Below are positions 44,917 to 52,893 of a stretch of DNA of 64,000 nt, piece after piece. The DNA comes from CAIUGU01 sp963819685 (GTDB taxonomy: Bacteria; Pseudomonadota; Gammaproteobacteria; Steroidobacterales; Steroidobacteraceae). The stretch's first letter is position 1; each line of letters starts with the position of its first letter. The stretch covers positions 186,001-250,000 of the forward strand of contig CAWFXI010000007.1 of assembly GCA_963819685.1 (NCBI GenBank), in the 5' to 3' direction. A program made the translations under genes and the position numbers. Under the pieces are notes generated by a model. It made no database searches. It saw only the letters and a list, made by a program, of their open reading frames with translations, and had not been told where the DNA came from.

Positions 44917-47440
44917 GACAAGACCCCGCCCGCCGAAAGCAGGACTCAGCCTGGTTTGCAGATCCAGGGAAATCGCGCGGGAGGCGGGCACCGCCCTGCC
45001 GGGAGCAAGCCGCAGTGCATTGAGTACGACGATCATCGAGCTCAATGACATGCCGATCGCGGCTGCCCACGGCGGGACCAGACCCAGAGCAGCGAGGGGC
45101 ACTGCGCAGAAATTGTAGGCAGCAGCCCACGCCAGATTCTGGCGCATGATGCGCAGTGTGCGCCGCGCGACGTCGATGGCCAGCGGCAGCGAGCCCAGAT
45201 CGTCGTTGGCCAGCACCAGATCCGCACTGGCCTGGGCGAGTACCGATCCCCTTCCCATGGCCGCTGCAACGGTGGCCCCTTTGAGCACGGGTGCATCATT
45301 GATGCCGTCGCCAACCATGAGAACCCGTCTGCCGGCGGCGATCACTCCTTGCACTTGTTCGAGTTTGGCTGCAGGTGCTTGTCGTGCCCACCACGTGCCT
45401 ATCCGGCAGCGTCCTGCGATCGACGCAACCGTAGCCGCGGCGTCACCGGACAACAGGCAGACCGATAACCCCAGGGAATGCAGATCGTGAACCGCCTGCG
45501 GTGCTTCCGGGCGCAACGTATCGGCCAGATGAAACTCGGCCAGCAGCTGCCGCTCATCACCCAGCACTACGACATCGTCCGTAGTTGTGGGGCTGTTCCG
45601 CAATATCGCTGGCGACAACGCCGCGACGTAGTCGAGCCGGCCAATCCGATACCGTCGCCCGTCGACCGATGCCTCAACCCCCGCACCGGGTTCGACGATC
45701 AAGCCTGTTACCACGCTGTCAAGTCGGAGCGTCCGCCATGAATGCACGAGCCAGCGGATGTTCGGATCCCCTCTCCAGGGCCGCCGCGACGCTGCGGCAT
45801 GACGGCTCGTCCAGTCCGGCAAGGGGTTGGCAGCGGTCGAGCCGCACCGTGCCCCGCGTGAGCGTTCCGGTCTTGTCGAACACAACGGCATCAATCGAAG
45901 CAAGCGCCTCGATGGCATCCGGCCGCGTGACCAGAATGCCACGACGGGCGAGACTGGCAGTCGCAGCACTGAGTGCGGCCGGAGTCGCCAGCGACAGCGC
46001 GCAGGGACATGTCACGACCAGCACCGCGAGGGTCGCTGCAAAAGCGCGGTCAGGATCTACCCAGAGCCACAACAGTCCGACAATCGCTGCTCCCAGCAGA
46101 ATACTGCCCAGAAACCAGGTGGCGGTCCGGTCCGCCGCTCGGGCAATGCGAGGCTTTTCCATCTGCGCGCGGTCCAGCAGCCGCATGATGCCGGACAGCA
46201 CGGTTGCCCCGCCGACAGCGGTGACGCGGATCTCCAGCGGTCCATCCAGCAACAGCGCGCCCGCGATCACGACGTCTCCGGCGCGTCGGCCGACAGGTTG
46301 AGACTCGCCCGTCAGCAGGGATTCGTCGCAACGACTAGTGCCCGACAGGACGATGCCATCTGCCGGAATACTCTCGCCGGGGCGCACCAAGACACGATCG
46401 CCAGCCGCCAGTGCGGCAGTTGAAACGTCCTCAACTGCGGTTCCCCGCAAGCGATGAGCGACAAACGGAGTCAGCCGGGCCAGGGCATCGGTGGTGCTGC
46501 TGGTACGGTGCCGTGCCACCATTTCGATGAAGCGGCCTGACGTCAGCAGGAAGATAAACATCGTCACGGAATCGAAATAGACTTCGCCGTTGCCGGCAAG
46601 CGAATTCGCGACGCTGGCGGCGAATGCCAGGAGCAACGCGATGCTGACGGGCACATCCATGCCCAGCGTCCGGGCGCGAATCGAAGTCCATGCGCTCTGT
46701 ATGAACGGCAGGCCGGCATAGAACATGACCGGCAGGGACACCAGCATACTGGCCAGTCGCAGATACGACGCCAACCGCGCATCCATGCCTCTGTGCTCAC
46801 CGTAGTACAGCGCCACGGCGAACATCATCACCTGCATCATGCCGAAACCCGACACCGCGAGGCGCTTCAGGACGGCACGGCGCTCATCGCGCTCCGCGTC
46901 TACCGCCGCTGCGGCCCCGACAGGATGCGGCTGATACCCCAGTTGAGCGATTCGCTCCAGGATCATCGAGAGCCGGATGCTATCCGGGTTCCACGCAATG
47001 ATTGCCCTCGCGGTAGCCGTATTGACGCGGCACTCGAGGATGCCAGGCAATTGCTGCAAGGCGCGTTCAATGAGCCAGGAGCAGGCAGCGCAGCGCATTC
47101 CCGACAAGGCGAGTGTGAGCGCCAACCCGTCGCCGGCTGGCGTACTCGTCCTGTGAGCCAGCGAGTCAAGGATTTCCGGCTGATCGTAGACCTGCCACGC
47201 ATTCACGCCAGCGCGCCCACTGAAAGCGGCCTTCTGTTCAGGGCGAGTCGATGGCCCGCTACGGAAGCGATAGAAATCCGTGAGTCCGGCGCCTGCGATC
47301 ATTTCCGCCACTGCCTGGCAGCCTGCGCAGCACACCGGTTGCACACCCTGCGGCAACTTCGCCAGCAACGTGATTCCGGGCTGCAGCGGCTCGCCACAGT
47401 GATAACACGCCTTTGCCCCGCCTGATAACTCCGCAGTCAT
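44917..47440 (-). pseudogene. ccoI: Copper-transporting P1B-type ATPase CcoI, one frame shift
   Basis: The first frame (from 47440, MTAELSGGAKACYHCGEPLQ) carries the N-terminal metal-binding region with CAGCQAVAEMI, a heavy-metal-associated domain with MRCAACSWLIERAL, the membrane CPC motif TCPCALSLATPAAL and the phosphorylation site VVFDKTGTLTRG. It ends early after SEHPLARAFMADAPT at 45719. The rest continues in the next frame: RLDSVVTGLIVEPGAGVEA, LLSGDAAATVASIAGRC and MVGDGINDAPVLKGATVAAA. The shift lies near 45719-45732 and fits one extra base. All catalytic motifs survive, so the gene is probably intact in the organism. CcoI delivers copper for cbb3 assembly. Confidence 0.9.
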
Positions 47441-47445
47441 GGCTA

Positions 47446-47664
47446 CTATCGGCAGCCGGAAATTTGCCGCTGCTCAGACTGCGCTGTTGTCGGATAGGTG
47501 CCAAACCCATCACGCCTATAGTCACCGCACACTTCCGGGTCCGGATGCCGGAGTACGAGATACAGCGTGGTGAACCCGCCGATCACTGCAAACGCTGGCG
47601 GCAGCAAAATCAGCCATGGCCAGATCTGCCGGTACCACGGAGTCGCGCTCATGATCTGTTGCAT
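47446..47664 (-). CDS. Short FixH-like membrane protein
   Basis: This is 72 residues from an ATG with AGAGGAG just upstream. It reads MSATPWYRQIWPWLILLPPA after four residues, then a membrane helix ending LYLVLRHPDPEVCGDYRRDG. The PWYRQxWPW start and the HPDPEV-DYxxDG segment match the beginning of FixH/CcoH proteins, which stabilise cbb3 assembly. The periplasmic domain of full FixH (about another 80-100 residues) is missing. Either this is the short form found in some gammaproteobacteria or a frame error has cut it. It sits between ccoG and ccoI, the usual place for fixH/ccoH. Confidence 0.7.
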   Translation of the reverse strand: MQQIMSATPWYRQIWPWLILLPPAFAVIGGFTTLYLVLRHPDPEVCGDYRRDGFGTYPTTAQSEQRQISGCR

Positions 47665-47693
47665 GGATTCTCCTCTTGCCAGTCAGTTCGCGG

Positions 47694-49073
47694 CTACGGC
47701 GGTGCGATGAAGCGGCTCTCGCCACTGGCCAACTGCTTGCCGGTATCGAGACTCCTCGCCACCACCTCGATCTCATGACCGCCCTGCAGCGCTCCCGGGC
47801 GCATGCGAATGCGGACTGGAACGCCCCTGATCTCGCCACCCGCAATCACGAGCTGCGGGTTGTCCATTTCGAGCGACAAAGGCTCCGGTCCTTCGAGTGC
47901 AAAGACGACTCGCTGGGGCGATGGCGCCTTGTTCACGACGCGGACCGAGTACACATTCTCCACCCAGCCGTCGCCAGTATCGCGATAGAGCGCATTCCGG
48001 TCGCGCAGTACTTCAATCGCAAGCGTCGCGCGGCCTGCGACTGCGACAACAAATCCCACCATGAGGCCGAGCAACAGCAATCCGTAGATCACACTGCGCG
48101 GCCTCAGGATCCTCGCAGGCTTGCCTTCGATGGCCGCCTGCGTCGAGTAGCGGACGAGGCCTTTCGGGTAGTTCATCCTGGTCATCACGTCATCGCAGGC
48201 GTCGATGCAGGCCGCACAGGCGATGCACTCGTACTGCAGTCCCTTGCGAATATCGATCCCGGTGGGACAGACCTGGACACACAGCGTGCAGTCGATGCAA
48301 TCCCCGAGTCCCTTTGCCTTGTAGTCGCTGTCCCGGCTGCGCGCGCCACGAGGTTCGCCTCTTGCCACGTCATAGGAAATCACCAGGGTCTGCCTGTCGA
48401 ACATGGCGCTCTGGAAGCGTGCGTACGGGCACATGTACTTGCATACCTGCTCGCGCATGTACCCGGCATTGCCATACGTTGCGAAGCCATAGAACAGCAC
48501 CCAGAACGTCTCCCACGGCCCGAGCGACCCGTGGACCAGCGAATGCAGCAGTTCCCGAACCGGAGTGAAGAAACCGACGAAGGTGAATCCGGTGAACGCA
48601 GCGAAACTGACCCACAGCAACTGCTTGCTGCTCTTGCGCAGCAGCTTGGGTAGCGTCCAGGGCGCCTTGTCCAGCTTCATGCGCTGCGAGCGATTGCCTT
48701 CAGTCATGCGCTCCATCCACACGAACACTTCTGTCCAGACCGTCTGTGGGCAGGCGAATCCGCACCACACGCGGCCGGCCACGGCAGTGAAGAAGAACAG
48801 TGCGAGCGCCGCGATGATCAGCAGCCACGTGAGGAAGAAGAAGTCCTGGGGAAAGAACGTCAGGCCGAAAATGTAGAACCTGCGCGCCGGCAAGTCGAAC
48901 AGCACGGCCTGCCGGCCGGCCCAGGGAATCCAGGGTACGAGGTAGAACAGCCCGAGCAACGCGAAGCCTGCGATCGTACGCAAGCGGCGGAACCGGCCCT
49001 TGACCTCTCGCGGATAGACCTTCTGCTGGGCCGCATACAGACTGCCGCCCGCTTCTGCCGGTGAACTGCTCAT
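47694..49073 (-). CDS. ccoG: cbb3 oxidase accessory protein CcoG (FixG)
   Basis: This 459-residue protein has about five membrane helices and two 4Fe-4S ferredoxin motifs in a row: CIDCTLCVQVCPTGIDIRKG, then ECIACAACIDACDDVMTRMN. Upstream features are FFLTWLLIIAALALFFFTAV with RVWCGFACPQTVWTEVFVWM, typical of the polyferredoxin family. A C-terminal Ig-like domain follows (NVYSVRVVNKAPSPQRVVFA). CcoG reduces copper(II) for insertion into the oxidase. The start overlaps the end of the upstream frame by one base. Confidence 0.95.
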   Translation of the reverse strand: MSSSPAEAGGSLYAAQQKVYPREVKGRFRRLRTIAGFALLGLFYLVPWIPWAGRQAVLFDLPARRFYIFGLTFFPQDFFFLTWLLIIAALALFFFTAVAGRVWCGFACPQTVWTEVFVWMERMTEGNRSQRMKLDKAPWTLPKLLRKSSKQLLWVSFAAFTGFTFVGFFTPVRELLHSLVHGSLGPWETFWVLFYGFATYGNAGYMREQVCKYMCPYARFQSAMFDRQTLVISYDVARGEPRGARSRDSDYKAKGLGDCIDCTLCVQVCPTGIDIRKGLQYECIACAACIDACDDVMTRMNYPKGLVRYSTQAAIEGKPARILRPRSVIYGLLLLGLMVGFVVAVAGRATLAIEVLRDRNALYRDTGDGWVENVYSVRVVNKAPSPQRVVFALEGPEPLSLEMDNPQLVIAGGEIRGVPVRIRMRPGALQGGHEIEVVARSLDTGKQLASGESRFIAPP

Positions 49074-49374
49074 CAGTCGCTCTGCCGGCCTGATGATCCG
49101 GACGACGAGCCCGTCTCGAGCAGCGCGCTCGTCAGGAATCCCGCCACTGCGCAGACGAACCAGAAGAAGAAGAAGCCGATGCCATAGCCCGCCATCCGGC
49201 TCTCAAGCCACCAGGGTGGCGCGTCGTCATTTGCCAGCAGCAGCGGATCGAACGCGGCGAAGAACAGCAGTGTGGCCAGACAGGCGGCCAGGAAGGACGA
49301 CCAGAGCACTGCGCCGACATCCTGGCGCAAACGCGACCAGGCTGGCTGGACGGTCGTCTTCAGTGCTCGTTCAT
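49073..49374 (-). CDS. Two-helix membrane protein of cbb3 clusters, fused in frame to CcoP here
   Basis: The segment LKTTVQPAWSRLRQDVGAVL, then SSFLAACLATLLFFAAFDPL and GYGIGFFFFWFVCAVAGFLT, forms a compact two-helix protein of about 97-100 residues. It resembles a small protein of unknown function seen next to ccoP in related genomes. It has no start codon of its own in frame; the visible frame runs on from ccoP. An ATG at 49374 (MNEH) would start it if one base were restored near 49365. A natural fusion and a frame error are both possible; I favour the error because neighbouring genes show the same problem. Confidence 0.5.
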
Positions 49375-50325
49375 CTTGAGGTTCTCGCTGACTCGTCGTC
49401 CCGGTGCCTGCGCTTCTTCGTGATGCGCTGCGTCGCTTGCGTGAGAGGCTGTAAACATACGCCGCGAGCAATTTCACTTTGGCTTCACCGAGCAGAGTGC
49501 GGTGCTCAGGCATCACGCTGTTGCGCCCCAGCGTCAGCGTTTCGCGAAGATCGGCGGGGGTGCTGCCAAACATCCAGACGTTGTCCGTCAGATCCGGGGC
49601 GCCCAGGAGCGGATTGCCTTTCGCGGCAACACCATGGCAAGCCGCGCAGATCGTGTCAAAGCGCTGCTTGCCCTGCGCCACCCAGTCGGCTGGGGCGGTA
49701 TGGCCGCTCAGGCTCAAGACGTAAGCAATGACTTGCTCAGTGCCTTCCGCACCGAGTGCGGGCCCGAGCGCCGGCATGACGCCATTGCGGCCGTTCAGGA
49801 CCGTCTGCTCGATCGTCTCGGGAGCACCGCCCCACAGCCAGTCAGCATCCGCCAGATTCGGGAACCCGCGTGCGCCCCGCGCGTCGGAGCCATGACACGT
49901 CGAGCAGTTGTTGGCAAACAGATTGCGTGCGGCCGACATGGCCTTGGGATTCCCGGCCAGCTCGGCAACAGAAAGGTTTGCCAGCGGTGCATACAGTGCG
50001 TTCATGCGGGCATCCGCCTGCCGCACTTCCTCTTCATACTGCGAGATCTGCGACCAGCCGCTGACTCCCGCAAATGACCCCAGCCCCGGGTACAGAACGA
50101 GATAGATGAACCCGAAGAGGATGGACAGCAGGAACAGTCCCAGCCACCAGCGTGGCATCGGGTTGTTGTACTCCGTCAGGTCGCCATCCCAGACATGCCC
50201 GGTGGTATTGCCCTGCGACGTCCTTCCTGCGGACGACTGCGCGATGTCCACCAGATCAGCCACAGGCATCCGGCAATATTGGCAAGCGTGAAGACGATGA
50301 CGAAAAGATTGATGCCCTGGCCCAT
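49375..50325 (-). pseudogene. ccoP: cbb3 oxidase diheme subunit CcoP, frame-broken near the N-terminus
   Basis: The ATG at 50325, four bases upstream of which lies the ccoQ stop, gives MGQGINLFVIVFTLANIAGC and LWLIWWTSRSRPQEG, the correct first helix. The frame then shifts near 50212-50235 by one missing base. It continues as GNTTGHVWDGDLTEYNNPMP and the second helix WWLGLFLLSILFGFIYLVLY. Two c-type heme motifs follow, NCSTCHG and ICAACHG, with Met ligands in NGVMPALG and NSVMPEHR. Near 49430 a second doubtful spot joins it to the two-helix segment. CcoP feeds electrons to CcoO/CcoN. The gene is probably intact in the cell. Confidence 0.88.
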
Positions 50326-50328
50326 GAC

Positions 50329-50505
50329 CTACTCTCTGGTGGATTGAACGGTCTGCTGTGCTGCCGCAGGTGGGTCGTCCAGCGGCAGACGGGCCGCCGA
50401 GTCGAATTCCGCCGCACGGCGCCGGCTCCACACACTGACAACCAGCGCGATGAACGCCAGCATCAACAGCAGCGTGATCAGTCCGCGAATGACTCCGATG
50501 TCCAC
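50329..50505 (-). CDS. ccoQ: cbb3 oxidase subunit CcoQ
   Basis: This 58-residue protein starts at GTG 50505 and ends four bases before the ccoP ATG. The sequence MDIGVIRGLITLLLMLAFIA forms one membrane helix, followed by LVVSVWSRRRAAEFDSAARL and PLDDPP. This is the standard CcoQ pattern: short N-terminus, one helix, then WSxxRxxxFxxAAxLPL. It stabilises the oxidase complex. Confidence 0.9.
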   Translation of the reverse strand: MDIGVIRGLITLLLMLAFIALVVSVWSRRRAAEFDSAARLPLDDPPAAAQQTVQSTRE

Positions 50506-50520
50506 GCTGTGCTCCTCGCT

Positions 50521-51147
50521 TCAGGGACGACTGTTGGCGGCTACCGCAACGGGCTGGTGATATTTCAGGCCCTGCAGATAGGCGATCAGCGCGTCCATTT
50601 TGGTGTGCCCGGCGACCTTTTCAGCGGCCGCTCCGATGTCCGCTTCCGAGTAAGGCACGCCGATTGCGGCAAGTGCATGCATCTTGGCGACTGTCAGCCC
50701 CGGATCCAGCGACTGCGTTGCCAGCCACGGAAAGCCAGGCATGTTCGACTCTGGCACGACATCGCGGGGATTCGAGAGGTGGATGCGATGCCACTCGTCC
50801 GAATAGCGCCCACCGACGCGCGCGAGATCGGGCCCCGTGCGCTTCGAGCCGAACTGGAACGGATGGTCGTACACCGACTCACCCGCGAGCGAGTAGTGTC
50901 CATAGCGCTCCGTCTCGGCCTGCAGTGGCCTGACCATCTGGGAATGGCAGCCATAGCAGCCTTCGCTGACATAGATGTCCCGGCCTTCGAGTTCGAGGGG
51001 CCCATAGGGCAGAACGCCCGGCGCCGCTTCGGTGACTGTGCTCTCGAAATAGAGCGGCACGATCTCGACCAGTCCGCCGATGCTGATCACCACTGCGATC
51101 AATACACCCATCAGTCCGACTTTCCGTTCGACGATTTCGTGGCTCAT
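50521..51147 (-). CDS. ccoO: cbb3 oxidase monoheme subunit CcoO
   Basis: This 208-residue protein has one N-terminal membrane helix (VGLMGVLIAVVISIGGLVEI) followed by the family segment PLYFESTVTEAAPGVLPYGP. The heme c motif is GCYGCHSQMVRPL, with the Met ligand probably in ESNMPGFPWL. KRTGPDLARVGGRYSDEWHR is a further signature. It carries electrons between CcoP and CcoN. It lies 47 bases after ccoN and 15 before ccoQ, in the standard ccoNOQP order. Confidence 0.96.
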   Translation of the reverse strand: MSHEIVERKVGLMGVLIAVVISIGGLVEIVPLYFESTVTEAAPGVLPYGPLELEGRDIYVSEGCYGCHSQMVRPLQAETERYGHYSLAGESVYDHPFQFGSKRTGPDLARVGGRYSDEWHRIHLSNPRDVVPESNMPGFPWLATQSLDPGLTVAKMHALAAIGVPYSEADIGAAAEKVAGHTKMDALIAYLQGLKYHQPVAVAANSRP

Positions 51148-51194
51148 GCCGTTGGCACTCGGATGCTGGCTGGGGACAGGTGGACGGACTGCAT

Positions 51195-52664
51195 TTACGC
51201 CGGCTGCGGAATGGGCGTATCGGCGGGGATTTCGGCCCCTTCGATGGTGCGCACCGTGTTGTAGACCATGACCAGCATGCCGGCCAGGAACAGCACGCCG
51301 CCGAGCAGGCGAACGATGTAGAACGGATGCGTTGCCGCCAGCGACTCGACGAACGTATACGTCAGGGTGCCGTCGTCATTGACTGCGCGCCACATGAGTC
51401 CCTGCATGACGCCCGCAATCCACATGGCGGCCACGTACAGCACCACACCGATCGTCGCAATCCAGAAGTGCACATCGATCAGGCGGACGCTCCACATGCG
51501 CTCGCGGCCGTACAGCTTCGGCAACAGCGCGTATATGGAGCCGATCGTCATGAACGCTACCCAGCCGAGCGCGCCGGAATGCACATGGCCAATGGTCCAG
51601 TCCGTGTAGTGCGACAGTGCGTTCACCGTCTTGATCGACATCATCGGTCCTTCGAACGTCGACATGCCGTAGAAGGACAAGGACACGATCATGAACTTGA
51701 GAATCGGGTCGGTGCGCAGTTTGTGCCACGCGCCGGAGAGCGTCATCATGCCGTTGATCATGCCGCCCCACGAGGGCGCGAGCAGAATCAGGGAGAACAC
51801 GACACCGAGCGATTGCGCCCAGTCAGGCAGCGACGTGTAGTGCAGATGATGCGGGCCCGCCCACATGTAGATGGAGATCAGCGCCCAGAAATGCACGATC
51901 GACAGACGGTACGAGTAGATGGGCCGGCCGGCCTGCTTGGGAACGAAGTAGTACATCATCCCGAGAAACGCGGCCGTCAGAAAGAACCCGACCGCATTGT
52001 GGCCATACCACCACTGCACCATCGCGTCGACCACGCCGGAGTAAATGACGTACGACTTCGTCGGCGAGACGGGAATCGCAAGGTTGTTGACGATATGCAG
52101 GACGGCGATGGTGACGACGTAGGCCGCGAAGAACCAGTTGGCGACGTAGATGTGCCGCACCTTGCGCGTCGCGAGCGTGCCGAAGAACACCACTGCATAG
52201 GCCACCCACACGACGGCAATCAGCAGATCGATCGGCCACTCGAGCTCTGCATACTCCTTGCTCTGCGTGATGCCGAGCGGCAGCGTGATGGCAGCCAGCA
52301 CGATGACCAGCTGCCAGCCCCAGAACGTGAAAGCAGCCAGCCGGCCGGCAAACAGCCGTACGTGACAGGTGCGCTGGACGATGTGATACGAAGTGGCGAA
52401 CAGCGCCGAGCCACCGAACGCGAAGATCACCGCGTTTGTATGCAGCGGGCGCAGGCGACCATAGCTCAGCCAGGGAATGTCGAAGTTGAGGGCAGGCCAG
52501 GTCAGCTGCGCGGCGAGAATTACGCCGACCAGCATGCCTACCACCCCCCAGACAATCGTCATGATGGCGAACTGGCGCACGATGCCGTCGTTGTAGCCGG
52601 CATGCAGCTGGGCCCGAGTTTCGTCCTCAAGCATCCCCGACGCGTCACTCACTACTGTACTCAT
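51195..52664 (-). CDS. ccoN: cbb3-type cytochrome c oxidase catalytic subunit CcoN
   Basis: This is about 489 residues, taken from MSTVVSDASGMLEDETRAQL; the frame extends further upstream without similarity. It has some twelve membrane helices with the heme-copper ligands in place: RPLHTNAVIFAFGGSALFAT, then WWYGHNAVGFFLTAAFLGMM (copper-B His), MWAGPHHLHYTSLPDW and TDWTIGHVHSGALGWVAFMT. It reduces oxygen to water and pumps protons, with high oxygen affinity. I looked for an FNR/ANR box (TTGATN4ATCAA) in the 230 bases upstream and found none, so oxygen control is not visible. Confidence 0.97.
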   Translation of the reverse strand: MSTVVSDASGMLEDETRAQLHAGYNDGIVRQFAIMTIVWGVVGMLVGVILAAQLTWPALNFDIPWLSYGRLRPLHTNAVIFAFGGSALFATSYHIVQRTCHVRLFAGRLAAFTFWGWQLVIVLAAITLPLGITQSKEYAELEWPIDLLIAVVWVAYAVVFFGTLATRKVRHIYVANWFFAAYVVTIAVLHIVNNLAIPVSPTKSYVIYSGVVDAMVQWWYGHNAVGFFLTAAFLGMMYYFVPKQAGRPIYSYRLSIVHFWALISIYMWAGPHHLHYTSLPDWAQSLGVVFSLILLAPSWGGMINGMMTLSGAWHKLRTDPILKFMIVSLSFYGMSTFEGPMMSIKTVNALSHYTDWTIGHVHSGALGWVAFMTIGSIYALLPKLYGRERMWSVRLIDVHFWIATIGVVLYVAAMWIAGVMQGLMWRAVNDDGTLTYTFVESLAATHPFYIVRLLGGVLFLAGMLVMVYNTVRTIEGAEIPADTPIPQPA

Positions 52665-52893
52665 CGCTGCCTGTGAACCTCGGCTCAGATCGGGTTGGAG
52701 CTTGCTGGCAAGCCTCAGCTCCACGGGGTGCGGCATTGCACAATGACCGCCAGCGCATGCTAGTTGCCTGTCCTCCCTCAGCCCTATAAGGGCCGGCCGC
52801 TATTCAAGGGGTGGCATATAAGTAGTCGCCGCAAACCGGCATAGGCGGCGGCGCAGGGTCGTTCGAAACCCCTCAGGTATACTCGGCTCGCCC

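Noticed and set aside
51180..52676. Long plus-strand frame of 498 residues antisense to ccoN
   Set aside because: A shadow of high GC third positions; rich in His, Arg and Gln, with no family signature. ccoN is certain.
52665..52893. FNR/ANR box upstream of ccoN
   Set aside because: No TTGAT-N4-ATCAA-like palindrome could be found by eye in the upstream region.
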